The notes: a model not told the origin generated them from the letters alone. Shown: positions 1 through 21,000, counted from the stretch's first letter. The stretch: DNA of 64,000 nt from Batillaria attramentaria (GCA_018292915.2 JACVVK020000347.1:647001-711000); one strand, 5' to 3'. Made by a program: numbers and translations.

Positions 1-1185
1 TTTACATTGTACGCTGGTGACAAACCTTCTGGTGGTATTCTGTTTGTTGCATGGTCTCTCGTCTCGTTTTCTGTTTTATCAGGAGAGAATCTTACCGGGT
101 TTGGTCCTTTAACTTTTGGTAGCTTTCCTTTGTACACAGTACCTGTTTCACATTAAAGAGCAAGTGTGTTGGGACTTGATTCAGTCTTGTGTGTGTTTGC
201 GTACATAGGATAAGCTTTATACCAAAAAACACAAAGTGTGGGTGTTTTGCCTTGGTTTTTTTCTTTCTTTCTTTTTCTTTTGTTTTTCCTGTTGAACATT
301 GTGCATGGTGTCTGTGATCCAAAGTGTAGCTGTTAATTTGTTTTGTGTGTTTGTTATTGGGGCCTTGGATTTTTTGTATATATATATCAATTAGAATCCT
401 AGTCATTGATATAATTATATATTCCTTCCGCTACAGTACTGTGCCATCAGTTTTCTTGGTCATGTGGTCTCAGGCCGTTTTATTTCCTGCTGTCGTAGAA
501 ACGATGTGCAGTCGGTCAGTTACGGCCAGTGTTTTCACTTGACAGTCTTGCTCACTTCATCAGATGTGTAGCACAAGCAGAAGCCATCTTGGTTTTGGTT
601 TTGATTAAAATGTGGTTTTCTTCGGCAGTGTTTTCTTGTTTTTTAGTTGTTGCTTTTTCCTCGTGTCTTTTGGTATTTTCCTTAAAACTTCAATTTTGCT
701 TTGCTTTTTTGTCTACACCACCTTCCAGTCCATTTTTTTTTTTCCTAATGGTGCACTGTGTAGGTTGGGATTACTGTAGAACATTCTGTGTTACATGTTA
801 CAGCATTCTGTAGTAGATTGTGAATCTTTCACAAGTGGACTCAACTACAGATACCACGTGTTCCACCCTAACCCAGTGTAACCAGTGGGTAGAGACTTCT
901 CAGTGCTTTACTCCGTTACAGACTGAAATAATGAACGGTAAAGGCTGTAATCTGTTCAGGGAATGGCACAAGATAAGCAATGAGAGGATGTTCCCCTCGC
1001 CAGCCATATTGTACTCCTGTAGAAGCCGCTTATTTTTGTCTTTAGGCTTTGGTCACTGCTGGTCCGTTACAAGCAGGAAGCGGGTATAGGCAGGCTGACT
1101 GTGCACGCTGCTGTTACACTTAAGCATCGTAACCCGTCTCCATCTGATTGATTTAATATATCTCTATACAAGTCACCAGTACGGA

Positions 1186-1342
1186 GGGAGATTTAACGTC
1201 CTTTTTTTCACCACATATGGGTGATCTCAAAGACAGGGCAACGAGAAAAAGACCAGCACAGTATCTGGCTCCAGTCTGGATTTGAACTCGTGATCCAAGC
1301 ATTGAAAGTCCAACGCTTTATCACTCGACTGTCCCAACTCCC
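1186..1342 (-). mobile_element. tRNA-derived SINE, family 1 (diverged copy)
   Basis: Read on the minus strand this shows the same order as the better copies at 16919, 18460 and 61822: a tRNA-like head with a degenerate B box (the plus strand reads tttgaactcgtgatcc), then CTGGCTTTT-like, GCCCTGTCTTTGA-like and ACGTTAAA blocks. It is more diverged than the others and lacks a clear target-site duplication. Confidence 0.6.
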
Positions 1343-1435
1343 CTCACCAGTCGGGACGCGTGTGGAACATTTTCTGGTTTATTCCTCTGGTACATTACAG
1401 TTGTGTGGCGTTTTATTCAAATCATTTTCTTACTC

Positions 1436-1490
<55 letters not shown>

Positions 1491-1619
1491 TCTTTCTTGT
1501 CAGATCACCTGTGACATTAATGTTCACATGCGTGTTACTGTTTATACCTGTGAAAGTGTTACGGTTATTTGAGCTTCCAATAATCTAGACCTGTATGGAT
1601 GTTGTTTAGGGTGCGGCTG

Positions 1620-1830
1620 TACTGTGTGGGTGAACTTTAGGGTACATCTGTGCTGTATAGATGTACTTCAGGTACAACTGTACTGTACTGTGGATATTTT
1701 GGTACATCTGTACTGTATAGGTGTACTGTAGGGTACACCTGCACTGTACAGTGTATCATAGGTACACCTGTACTGTATAGGTGTGCTCTAGGGTGCAGCT
1801 GTACCAGGTGGATCTACTCTAAGGTGCAGC
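1620..1830. repeat. Degenerate minisatellite, about 30-35 bp unit
   Basis: Recurring blocks of tgtactgtataggtgtact followed by GGGTACA(C/T)CTG repeat about six times with many substitutions. No coding or regulatory role is evident. Confidence 0.6.
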
Positions 1831-2489
1831 GATTTTATAATCATGCAAACTGAATTATTTCATTTCCATACCACTTACATACAGCTTCAAAAAATCTTTG
1901 TTTAAACAAGTCTTTTGATATAATAATATTAATACTAGTTACTTTACTTGTACGAGTCATTTGCACTGAGAGTTTTGATGAAGGAATCATGAAACAAATG
2001 ACTACCTATAAGGGATACATGCTGCAGCTCACTTCTCATTTCTCAACAACAGAAAATCCCTGTTTCTTTACATACACACACATGCATTGTGGTAGCTGTA
2101 CTGTACTCATTTCATAAAAAATATGATTGCTAATTTTGCACGGGTGATGGAAAAGGAAGCATATGATGATAGGTATGACTTGAATCCATTGTGTTATTTA
2201 TTCCGCCGACTTGTTGCCTCAGACAGAGTATCATGTGTAAACAATACAGTATTGTCGTGTTTATTGTCGTGTTTATTGTGAGTCTGTACATCCGTGTAGT
2301 TTCTCTAATAAATGTTTTATTCCACACAAAAGGCTTTTTTTATCGTTAATCTCTTGACTGGTTGTTATGTCAACATGGCATACTGCCATGTTTTGTATTT
2401 TCCATGTTTTCTAAGTCATCATGTATAATAGTTTCAGATTGTCCGTTTCCCGTTTTACCAGATGGCCTCTCATGTAGAAGACCAGAAAT

Positions 2490-2492
<3 letters not shown>

Positions 2493-2524
<32 letters not shown>
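2493..2524. repeat. Poly-G homopolymer
   Basis: An uninterrupted run of about 32 G. Such runs are prone to length error in sequencing, so the exact length is uncertain. Confidence 0.8.
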
Positions 2525-2525
<1 letters not shown>

Positions 2526-3959
2526 TTTTCTAATTTTTGTTCTTGAAGAAATGTTTATCTTCTGTTCTTGCATAAATTTTATGGTGTTGTTTACAGTGTC
2601 TAAATTAAATTATGTTGGTAATTATTTTGTTAATTACTTAACTAATTAACTCCAGCTTCATATTTTATTTGACATCACACTTACTACCTTCACAGCCTAT
2701 GTGTTTACCGATGTTTGAAGAGTAGCATATCATTGTGTTTGTCGTGCTGATTCGACTGTTTTACTTGACATTTCCACAAGAGAAACATACTGATGGATGC
2801 ACAATAAACGTCAGCCTTAAAACGTTAGTGATTTCTCAGGTTTCAGATTTCAGAAAACGCCTGTCGGGGTGGAGATAGAACGTCAGGTATTTGAAGGTCA
2901 TGGTCAAGCAGAAAGGTCTCTTGTTTGTCGGGCAGGCCTTTTTTTTTCTCTTTTTTTTTTTTTCTTTTTTTTTCTTCTTTTTTTTTCTCTTTTTTTTGTG
3001 TAACTTACTAACATTATGAATTATCAGACTGCTCCGGGTATGGAAGGCGCATTGTGATTTTCCTCCCGGCGTTACAGGCTTGTGTTCTTAGTTGTATTCA
3101 GGCTGAGGCCAATATCAAGTGATATCAAGAGTTTCCCAACACGCGTCAGCCGAACTACTGGTCCCCCCCCCCCCCCTCTCCGTGACATCAGTCTAGTATT
3201 TCAAGCACAAATTGCACGTGCAGTGACCCGCGTCTTCTTATCTTATAATTATTATTGGCGTACGGTTTGATCTTTGACGGCCATTTTGGATCATGTGAAA
3301 ATCTTTGTTACGACCCTCCGGGGTTTTGTATTCGTGGACTCTGTTTCACAATTTTGTGTTGCTCCATAGCGGTGGGAGGACAGTACAGGCAAGTTTCGTT
3401 GTTTAGCGCACAAGTAAGTTTTGGTTTTGTTTTTCAAACATTGATTTAAACGCTTTGTGCATTGCGTAGATGAAAACAGACTTCAGGCTGTTTCAGCATT
3501 TCAAAACCTCAGTAGCTGAACACGTTACGTGCGCGCACCCGAATTCTGAAGGCTTATGCATGGAGGAGGTGAGAAAGCCAGTATCATTACTATCGTTTTG
3601 AAATGTTTACCCAAAATTAGGCCTAGTGTCTGGAAGATGAATTTAGCACTTCACGACTTGGCAATCATTGTTTATCCTGTTCGACAGTAATCTTTCATTG
3701 ACTTAATTTACATAATTATGTATACATCTATTATGTCACTCAGTACTGGGGGCAAATAATTATGATAAAAGTGAGCAGGGGAGCTCCGCTGTTGGAATAT
3801 TTCTTCCCTGTGTGTGTGGTGAGTTCCGTGTTACATTTTGGGGGTTTTTTTGTTTGTTTTTTTGTCACCCTTTTGTGAATGGTGTTCACAGCTCGCGTGC
3901 ATGGGATTGTTACTTTTTCCAGAAAATAAACATTAGAGGATGGTTCAGTCTTCTTGTCA

Positions 3960-4170
3960 GTGTGTGTGTGCGTGCGCGCGCGTGCGTGTGTGTGTGTGTG
4001 TGTGTGTGCTTGTCACTCTGTGTGTGTGTGTGTGCGTGTCTCTGTGGGTGTGTGTTCACGTCAGTGTGTGTGTCACTGTCTCTGTGTGTGTATGTGTATT
4101 TTGCATGTCACTGTGTGTGTGTGCGTGCACGCGTGTTTGTGTGTGTGTGCGCGCGCGCGTGCGTGCGACA
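3960..4170. repeat. Imperfect (GT)n/(GC)n tract
   Basis: Alternating purine-pyrimidine DNA, mainly GT with GCGC blocks at both ends, a sequence class able to form Z-DNA. The open frames across it are artefacts of the repeat. Confidence 0.8.
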
Positions 4171-4655
4171 AAACTTGCATCTCAATTTTGTTGTTTCTTT
4201 ATACATATTTTCTATGAAATAATTTTTTAAAGCAAATAACAACAAAAAACAACAATAACGCTTTGGTCCATTCGTCAAAATGTTTCTTCTGTTGATCAAA
4301 ACAAGTTGATGTTATCACTGACAATGGACACGTTTGTGTTACTTTTCAGTTTCGTCTTCCCTGCGCATGACTCGTGGAGGGAAATCACCATTCGTGACTA
4401 ATCTTTCGCGCATTTTTTTTTTTTTTTTTTTTTTGGCCAAGTGTAGGCTTCATTTTATCACCAGAGTGTTATTCTCTGACAGGGATGTTCAAGTACCGAT
4501 AAGAAATATGGACCAGGACAACACATGAGATACAGACGCGGGTTAGTAAGACCATACGATGGGACCGTCTGCATACCGTTACTCTGTTCCCATTGCCAAA
4601 TTTAACATCCGTGAAAGTTCAGCCGGTTTCGGGGTTTGGTTTTACCGGTGACGTC

Positions 4656-4659
<4 letters not shown>

Positions 4660-4699
<40 letters not shown>

Positions 4700-4704
4700 G
4701 CGCG

Positions 4705-4747
<43 letters not shown>

Positions 4748-4942
4748 GGAAAACGTGGTGGGGATGGACCTCCATTTGCAAACGATGGCAGTTTTGTATC
4801 AGTCATTTTCTCAATCCTAAAACCCACTTGCTGCCAGTACTGGTGTATTTATAATGAGAAAAGGTCTGCCTAGGACAAGTAATGGAAACTAAACTATCAA
4901 AGAGTATGTTTGCCGTTCAGTTCATAACTCCGTCTTCAGTTT

Positions 4943-4979
<37 letters not shown>

Positions 4980-5035
4980 ACACACACACACACACACACA
5001 CACCGTGGCACACACACACACACACACACACCGTG

Positions 5036-5073
<38 letters not shown>

Positions 5074-5092
5074 ACACACACACACCGTCAGG

Positions 5093-5126
<34 letters not shown>

Positions 5127-5298
5127 ACACACACACACACACACACACACATCAACTGAACAGGACTTTATTCCTCAGTCGCTCTTAGTCATTCATACGG
5201 CACCGGCAATACCGGCCGCCGTGCAAACTAAAAGAGCACGCCTTAGTTTTGACACAATCAAGTTACGCGCCTCGGCACAGACGCGACTTTCGTTTGGC

Positions 5299-5345
<47 letters not shown>
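4660..5345. repeat. Cluster of (CT)n, (GC)n and (AC)n tracts
   Basis: (CT)n runs directly into (GC)n and (AC)n at about 4660-4743. A second composite of (CT)n followed by several (AC)n blocks split by short CGTGGCA or CTGACA interruptions covers 4948-5150, and a further (AC)n lies at 5301-5345. Confidence 0.8.
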
Positions 5346-5347
<2 letters not shown>

Positions 5348-5540
5348 CACTGATTCAGTAGTATTGAAATTCAAGTTAGTCTTACGGCGATTTGCAAGGA
5401 AGAGTGTCAGTAAGTGTTGGCCTACTTACTAACAGAGACAGACAGACAGCTAGACGCAGAGAGAGAGAGAGGATGTACCATTCAACCAGGAATTAAACTG
5501 ATCACAACACAGGCCGGCCAAGCCGTCTCTGGCTGACGAG

Positions 5541-5768
5541 TCCGGAAGTAAAGTTACCGGCCCTGCTATGACGTCACGTTGACGGTTAGTCACTGGCCGC
5601 GGCCGCCGCACTATGTGTACGTTACTGTGGCTGTGACTGGTTCAGCGTCTGATGCGGCACTGTGTTGTGACTGAAAGTGAGGGTGACATGTAGTGTTGCG
5701 TTGTCCCGCTGAAAGGTGACAGAGTTTCGCCCTGTGTCCTACTGTTGTCAAATGAAGCGTTCTACACT
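5541..5768 (+). promoter_or_regulatory. Candidate promoter and 5' non-coding exon of the 6989-14786 gene
   Basis: A short GC-rich patch carries an ETS-type CCGGAAGT at about 5542-5549, a perfect CRE palindrome TGACGTCA at 5569-5576 and a NotI-like GCGGCCGC near 5600. A consensus-like donor (CT|GTGAGT) follows at 5769, and a good acceptor ending in ACAG lies at 6911, 77 bases before the ATG at 6989. I infer a TATA-less promoter with a non-coding first exon and a 1.1-kb intron. Only the motifs are seen; no transcript evidence is available. Confidence 0.35.
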
Positions 5769-5855
5769 GTGAGTTAGGTTGTGCTGTCAGCGGTTTTATG
5801 TAATATCTTGTGACGGTCAAATTAATTTTCTACGCAACGTGACTATACACGGTAT

Positions 5856-5858
<3 letters not shown>

Positions 5859-5933
<75 letters not shown>

Positions 5934-6035
5934 AATAAAGTTTCATTTCATTCATTTCATCTCTGTATCTCTCTTACCGGATTCGGATGATCAAATCACT
6001 AATCAGTCATTTTGGCATCTGTACGCCGTATGTAA

Positions 6036-6093
<58 letters not shown>
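5859..6093. repeat. Two (CT)n tracts
   Basis: (CT)n at 5859-5932, followed by an AATAAAGTTTCATTTCATT sequence that resembles a retroposon tail, and a second (CT)n at about 6039-6093. Both would fall inside the inferred 5' UTR intron of the next gene. Confidence 0.75.
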
Positions 6094-6098
<5 letters not shown>

Positions 6099-6163
6099 TG
6101 TGCTGTCTGTGTTAGACTTTCGTTACACCGTTTTCGCTTTCGGTTTGGACTTTGACTTTCACT

Positions 6164-6422
6164 ACTGGATCAGCCTATACAATGGCTATAGACACGGCAT
6201 TTTACTACTGGATCAGCCTATACAATGGCTATAGACACGACTTTTTACTACTGGGTCAGCCTATACAATGGCTATAGACACGGCTTTCTTACTACTGGAT
6301 CAGCCTATACAATGGCTATAGACACGGTTTTTTACTACTGGATCAGCCTATACAATGGCTATAGACACGGCTTTTTACTACTGGATCAGCCTATACAATG
6401 GCTATAGACACGGCATTTTACT
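6164..6422. repeat. 43-bp minisatellite, six copies
   Basis: The unit starts with ACTGGATCAGCC and contains ACAATGGCTATAGACACG. Spacing is 43-44 bp (6164, 6207, 6250 and on), and copies differ by only a few bases, so the array is young. Open reading frames across it are repeat artefacts. Confidence 0.85.
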
Positions 6423-6988
6423 GTACGTTATAACACTGTCAGTCGATACAACGTGGCCCTTTACACGCTGTAGTAAAATGAACACGCTACAACAGACCGT
6501 GCAGAGAGTCGCTTTCAATTAATTCCGCGAGTGCTCCCGTTAGCACTTAGAGTATTGTGTTATTATGGCGATGCCAACCATGTTATACTCAGCATCATCG
6601 TGGAAGATCGCGTTTGTAACACGAATATTACAGTTGAAGCGGCCACTTCTCCGTACTTGTGACGATACGGGATATAATTATTGTGTTGCCAACACTCGTA
6701 CTTATACGACGTCTCCACTCTCCAGCCACTCCCTACTGAAGCACGTTTCAAAATCTCGTTTGATCCGTGACTATCGCGTCTTTACTGATTTTACGGAAAC
6801 CGTCTGTCGTACTTCCGGTGTCAGTAAAAACACTCAGGCTTCATCCGATGATATCTCATGATGATGATATCATTCTTATTGTTTTTAATGATATCATTAT
6901 TATCACAACAGGATCTGGCACGGCAACGGCTGTAAGTCACAGTCGAGCCCTGAAACTTCAACAAATTGGATTGGTGTAGAGAGGAAAG

Positions 6989-14786
<7,798 letters not shown>

Positions 14787-14999
14787 ACTGGCGGAAGTTA
14801 CTGACGAGACTGTGTTTGTATTGTATGCTGATTTTCACCCGAAAACATTCCAATAGTTACAGAATTCTTTGGTTGAAGAACACAAATCAAAAGCTGGCCT
14901 TTGTATGGCACTTGTTATTACGTCGTTTCTTAGCAACCTAGAGGGGTAAAATTGGGAATGTTTGGACAGAGGAAACCTCCGAGCTATTATTTTTACATG

Positions 15000-15255
15000 T
15001 CTATTGTGATCACGTGTCTAGTGTGATCATGTGCCTCTTATGATCTCGTGTCTATTACGATCACGTGTCTATTGTGATCACGTGTCTATTGTGATCACGT
15101 GTCTGTTATGATCACGTGTCTGTTATAATCACGTGTCTGTTACGATAACGTGTCTATCATGATCACCTGTCTATTATGATCACGTGTCTGTTATAATCAC
15201 GTGTCTGTTATGATCACGTGTCTGTCATGATCACTTGTCTAGTCTGATCACGTGT
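15000..15255. repeat. 17-18-bp minisatellite carrying CACGTG
   Basis: About 15 copies of a unit of the type TGATCACGTGTCTATTA. The palindromic E-box CACGTG is intact in most copies. The array begins some 210 bases after the stop codon of the 6989-14786 gene. Confidence 0.85.
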
Positions 15256-16528
15256 TTGAACAGTCAGAAACGAGACAACTATTAAAATTTGACACACGTC
15301 AAATGTAAGGTGCGGACCAAACGTTAGATAATTATACGAATAGAAAGTATGAACTGTTGAACAGTCTTCTATTGTGCATGGAAATGTCTTTGTGTGTCCT
15401 ATTCGGTGGAATACTCAAATAATATTCTAGTGTATGGTGTCCTCTTCTGTGGTTCTGAGAGTGTTGTTGGAGTTCCAGGATATAACAAGCTGTGCTAGAC
15501 TGTAAATGAGCGTTATCATTCCTCCTTCACAGCTGCTGATGTCACAATTCTAGTCTGTAACAATCAATGGTGCTAGCGCAAAATAGCGCGTGACTGTGTA
15601 TTTAAGTCCTCATTTTTGGAAATACTTATCTTGGAAAGGACTGAATATGAATTAAAAGTGTTTGATCTTTAAAGAGAAAATCGAATTTACCGTCTTCTTT
15701 GTCACCTTTCGTATGTTTAATCTAGTGTCTGGCTGCACTGTTTCTGTTTTGTTGTCTTCTGTCTTTCTTTTTCTTTCTTTCTTTCTTTTTTTCTTCTTTT
15801 ATTTATTTATTTGTTCTTTTATTTATATTTCATTCTTATATTTATTTATTCTTTTATTCACTTATTTATTTATTCATTCATTCATTTTTTTAAATTTGTT
15901 TGCGTGGTTGACAGTTTCGAAAGTGAAGCCCCCGGCCCCTGTTTGTTTTGTATTTTGCAATACGTGTTAGTCCATCGCGGTAAAGTACAATTCAATAGCA
16001 TCTAGTATACAGAACTGGCGGATGCCTAATTCAGCAAACATCCCAAAGACACTTCAATTTTCTCGTAGCTTTTGTATTTTCATAGTTTTCTTTATGGTGA
16101 AAACAATAGCAAAGTATACGACAATGGTGAAAACGTTAATAGTTTACTAGGTTTTTCGCACCTACACACAGAGATGATGATGATGATGGTGATACTTGAT
16201 AACAGCGCACGTCTCCATCCTAACAACAACAGCGAACAAACAACAACAATAAAAACAGCAACAAAACGACAACAAACATCATCAAAACAACACCAAAAGC
16301 AGCAAGAATAAAAACACTCAACTTCAAAACAAACAACAGATCTCTGATTACGTCACTGAGTGATGGCTGAAGAGATGAGCACTTTTTTCTTCTTATCATA
16401 CACACTCTGTCCTGTGCATAATTAGATTAGGACCAAGGTTATGTGTCTTGTGTCGGTTGTTAAGTGTTGATTTTCGCCATTTCTGTTTATTTGTCATTTT
16501 ATTTTCTTTTGATATGTCGTGTCTATTG

Positions 16529-16579
16529 GGTTTGTTTGTTTGTTTGTTTGTTTGTTTGTTTGTTTGTTTGTTTGTTTGT
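16529..16579. repeat. (GTTT)n microsatellite
   Basis: About 12 tetranucleotide units. Confidence 0.85.
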
Positions 16580-16918
16580 TGTCGTTGTCGCTTGCGGAAG
16601 GCGCGCTTAGCCATCACTTATCTCACGTGTCAGACGACAGAAATGTGTTCACAAGTAAAATCTAAAGACGACAATCTTTCGAATGGTTGATACTTATTAA
16701 TTTGCATTAAGAGAGGAAATTCAAATTCTGTCTTGACATACCACAACACAGTTCTCATGAGGATGGGGTGCATTTTGATGTTACTTTAAGAATTAGGTAA
16801 AACCTGCATGTTACAATACAAGATTAAACGTAACATGTGTTCTCAGTGCGAGGAGCAGTACAGCAAATATTGATATTCTGGCAGTCCAGTAATACACACA
16901 CACACACACGCACGCACA

Positions 16919-17092
16919 GGGGAGCCGGGGTGGTCGAATGGTAGAGCGTTGGACTTCTAATGCTCGGGTCGTGAGTTCGATCCCGGCTGGGGCCAAATAT
17001 TTGTGCTGGCTTTTTCATCGTTGCCCCGTCTTTGATATCACCCTATGTGGTGGAAAAGGACGTTAAACCCCCAAACACCCAAACACCCACCC
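16919..17092 (+). mobile_element. tRNA-derived SINE, family 1
   Basis: The head is tRNA-like: AGCCGGG at 5' pairs with CCCGGCT at 3', the A box is TGGTCGAATGG and the B box is GAGTTCGATCC. The anticodon-loop region reads CTTCTAA, as in tRNA-Arg(TCT), but the anticodon stem no longer pairs, so this is not a tRNA gene. A body follows with GCCCCGTCTTTGATATCACC and GGACGTTAAAC, then a (CA)n/(GCAC)n-rich tail running into the tract at 17093-17208. Confidence 0.8.
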
Positions 17093-17159
17093 ACGCACGC
17101 ACGCACGCACGCACGCACACAGAAGCGCGCACACACACACACACGCACACACACGCACG

Positions 17160-17208
<49 letters not shown>
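17093..17208. repeat. (GCAC)n/(AC)n tract
   Basis: GCAC-type repeats followed by (AC)n, directly behind the SINE. Confidence 0.85.
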
Positions 17209-17211
<3 letters not shown>

Positions 17212-17852
17212 TACATGGCTATACGTACGTCTGTGGACAAAGCACAAAAAATATTGTAATCTGAGGCAGGCGGATTCACAGACTTTTGACACGGCATGTA
17301 ATGTATCTGTGACCCCCCCCCCCCCCCCCCTCCACATTGTCATTTTTTTCTCTCCCTCTCCCGTCACCTCCCCCCCCCCCCCCTCCCCAGTTGCTACGCA
17401 GTGTATTCTGGCACGGACAATGAGTGCCAATACTGCTCTTTTGCAACGACTTGGGTACTTCAGGTTTTGACTGTCTATGTAGGCTTACGTTGAAAACTAG
17501 GTCAGCAGTATTTCGTTAGAACCAGAACGTATAACCAGGAAGGATATTGTTGTATATACATTTCGTCTGCCAACAACCGTTGCTCGCCAAGCGCGACAAG
17601 TCTACAACAAGTCGGTATTTCATTTACTGTGACATTCAGTGATTCAAAATACTGAGCTGGCTTGCTTCTGTTATTACCCAGGTGGAAAGTCAATCACACA
17701 ATTTTTAAAGACTTCTCAGCGAGGTTTTATTTAATAATATACAGCCATTGAGTTGGGGTGAGCGGGTAGCGGCAAGACAGAGTTGGCCCCAGTGGGGTGT
17801 GTACGGGAGTGAAGTATACAGAGCCGAGCTTTGAAAGTTGACGTACACAGCA

Positions 17853-17981
17853 ATGTGGGGACACCACGACTCGCACTACGGTGGCTTTGTGCTGGTGCTG
17901 ACAGCTGTGCTGCACGTCTGTACAGGTGAGAAAAGATCCAGTGTGTAAACAAACATATATTACACTGTCTTAGATCGTTCT

Positions 17982-18042
<61 letters not shown>

Positions 18043-21000
18043 TCAGTTGTTTCTTTTTCTAGATATAGTGTAAGATTGATGAGTGACTGAGTGTGGAGAT
18101 GTGTGTGGCACGTAGGTCCGACAGTATCATGTAATACTCTTTCGCACTTCAGTCATCCTAAACACACATTAGTAAATTAGTAGACCTGAGTCAGATGAAT
18201 ACGGACTAGCGTAGAATGAGTTAAAAGACCATCGTTTGACATTTCTAGGCTTTTTGTGAGTGAGTCTGTATGCCTGAGATAATCTGTCACACGATGAGTG
18301 CAAGACACAAGTTGGCGATGGTTAACGAGTCAGCCTAGAAAAGTAATGTGCGGGACCGTGGGTGTGCAATTATTTCCGCACGACCCGCACGACAGCTTCC
18401 CGTGAAGTTCGGTTTGCCTTTCTGTGAGTCCGTACATAGAATTCTTTCTCCTTGTCTTTGGGGAGCCGGGGTGGCCGAATGGTAGAGCGCTGGACTTCTA
18501 ATGTTCGGGTCGTGAGTTCGTATCCCGGCTGAGGTCAAATAATATTATTTTGTGCTGGCTTCAAGTTTTCACCGTTGCCCCGTCTTCGATATCACCCGTA
18601 TGTGGTGGAAAAGGACGTTAAACCCCCTAAACACCCACCCACCCACTCTCCTTGTCTTGGATAGGGGGCGGAGAAAGGGGAGGAGGGAGGGCGGGGGGGG
18701 GGGTGGAGGGCTGAGGGGGGGGGGGGGCAGACCAACTTAAAGACAAGACAAACTGACCTGAAGAAGAAGCGTTAGCTTTTCGTAAGGTAGTCAGCAAATT
18801 GTCTGTACTGTGTGTCGGTCTTGATGCTTGTATTATTCATTTTTAACACCGTGACTGAAACTTCTCAAAATGGCTTTATTGTTCAAGGACTTCGTCTTCA
18901 GCCATGCCGGTCTGGTGTAGTAGAGGTGTTGGAGGGCAGTAATAGTTTCAGCTTCACGTGTGACCAGTACAGCAACGCCATCACGTGGTACTACAAGACT
19001 CGTAGGTCACTGGAACAAATCATCGGCACGTGCGACGCGACAGCATGTCAGGCTACCGGTATTCCCCCGGGTCTGTTCAGCCTAACATTTCTCACCGCCA
19101 GCTCCAGTCGCGTCAATCTGACAAACCAGGTCACGGAACGGAGGTATGGAATCACCTACAGATGTGCCGACTCTCAGACTACCGACCGATGTCAAGTGGA
19201 TATTGTATGTGAGTAAACTATTTCATGTTAAAGTCTCTACGTTCGTAGCGATGCTGAAATGGAAAACTAAACTCCCGCATTTGGATCTCTAAGGCTGTTT
19301 GCCAGATAGAAGGATGTTTCGTTTTGTTTGGTTTTCCTGACTTTGTGCCTTCTACTATAGATACGACTTTCTTTGAGTCCATTCCTGAACAGACTCCGAC
19401 TGCACAAATCTTCTTTAAAAAAAAAAAAAAAGCCAACCAATCAACGCCGTCTAGATGGTCCTCACTTTTAATAACCATTTTCTTTCTGCAGCAAACGAGC
19501 TTCTACAGAATAGTTCCTCGGATGCACCTTGTATTTCTAACAACCTCATTAAATACTGCAATGAAAAATTAGAACCTTCCACGTCATTCTCAATTCCCCC
19601 TTTAACTGTATTTGATGTAGGAAAAAGTATTTCACAAATGAAAAATAAACGCACTTCTGGTGATGATGGTGTAAGTAGTACTGTGCTAAAGTTATCTCTT
19701 CCATATATAGTGGAACCATTAACATACATTTATAATTTGTGTATTGAGCAAGGGAAATTTCCGGCTAGCCTGAAAGTTGCGAAAGTCATTCCCCTTCCCA
19801 AAACAAAAGACTTAACGGACCCCAACAAATTTCGACCTATTTCCCTTCTGTCAGCCCTTTCCAAACCGTTAGAAAAACACATCCATAAACACGCACAGGC
19901 TTTCCTTGAAGAGCACAGTCTTCTCCACACATTACAGTCAGGTTTCCGTCCGAAGCACTCCTGTCACTCGGCATTGATTCATTTGACTGACAGGTGGCTC
20001 AGTGCCATAAACAATTCTAAAATGACAGGAGCTGTCTTCCTGGACCTGAGCAAGGCTTTTGACCTAGTTAATCATAAACTACTGCTACAAAAGTTGTCAG
20101 TTTATTATTTTAGTGATAAAACAGTCGCATTCTTTGAATCCTACCTTGAACGGCGAACTCAGTATGTTTATTTAAATGGCAAAAAATCATCAGAGGGTGA
20201 AATACAGCATGGAGTACCCCAAGGATCCATACTTGGACCACTATTATTCTCTATATTTATTAACGACTTGCCGTTACACATAACTCAGCCAAACACCACT
20301 TGTAGTCTTTTTGCTGATGATGCGACGATTGATGTCTCCGCTTCAAATGTCGCATCTATCAACCAATCTTTACAACAAAGCCTACATGATGTTTCAAAAT
20401 GGTGCAGAAATAACTGTATGATCCCTAATCCATCTAAAACTAAATGCATGTTAATTACCACAAGACAGAAACACCAACTGAATCCGCCCCCATTACAGCT
20501 TTGCCTTGGGTCTCATCATATTGAACAAGTTCATGTACACCGTGTACTGGGGATCACAGTAGATGATCAGCTAAGCTGGCAAGCGCACATAAATAATACT
20601 TGTAAAGTGCTGTCAAAGAATCTGTTTTTACTATCCAAACTTAAATACTTTACCGATGAACCCACAAGAAAACTATTTTACAATGCACATATCCAGCCAC
20701 ACATAGACTACGCGTCCACCGTTTGGGACGGTTGTAGTGAGGCAAACTTTAAAAGGATAAATTCGCTTCACAGACGAGCAATTAAATTGATCATAGACAA
20801 AAGTGTGTGCTCACTCAGCACCGATGATAAATTCAAATTATTGGGCATCCTGCCCTTACGGAAACAACTCGTACTCAACAAAATGGTGCTGATGCAAAAA
20901 ATAAAATTGTCAAAAACCCCCTCATATCTCGCTAATCTATTCACACACCCTCAAGTGCCGTACCGAACACTGAGAAACGATTATATGGTGCCGAAGCCCC

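Larger units (their letters stand above)
1..5540. other. Gene-poor left flank, microsatellite-rich
   Basis: I see no credible coding exon here. Open frames are short and mostly lie in (GT)n, (CT)n or T-rich DNA. The stretch holds (GT)n at 1440-1490, a degenerate GTACA-rich minisatellite at about 1620-1830, a poly-G run at 2493-2524, T-rich DNA at 2939-2998, a long GT/GC tract at 3960-4170 and (CT)n/(AC)n tracts at 4660-4745 and 4945-5345. A minus-strand SINE lies at 1186-1342. The first few hundred bases could be the 3' UTR of an upstream gene, but nothing in the sequence proves it. Confidence 0.6.
14787..16918. other. Non-coding stretch downstream of the first giant gene
   Basis: The first part is presumably 3' UTR. 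It contains the CACGTG minisatellite (15000-15255), AT-rich DNA with T/TTTA-rich tracts at 15760-15900, an AAC-rich stretch near 16215-16320 and a (GTTT)n array at about 16529-16579. I see no supportable gene. Confidence 0.6.

Noticed and set aside
6225..6407. Small repetitive frame
   Set aside because: 43-bp minisatellite read-through; no start context or splice sites.
15000..15255. CRISPR-like array
   Set aside because: Units are contiguous 17-18-bp tandem repeats with no unique spacers, and the DNA is eukaryotic.
16919..16992. tRNA gene with A and B boxes
   Set aside because: The anticodon stem does not pair, and the unit continues into a body shared with at least four other copies in the window. 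It is a tRNA-derived SINE.
19324..19572. Frame upstream of the LINE RT as its N-terminal part
   Set aside because: It is in another frame, contains a Lys run from poly-A, and shows no endonuclease motif.
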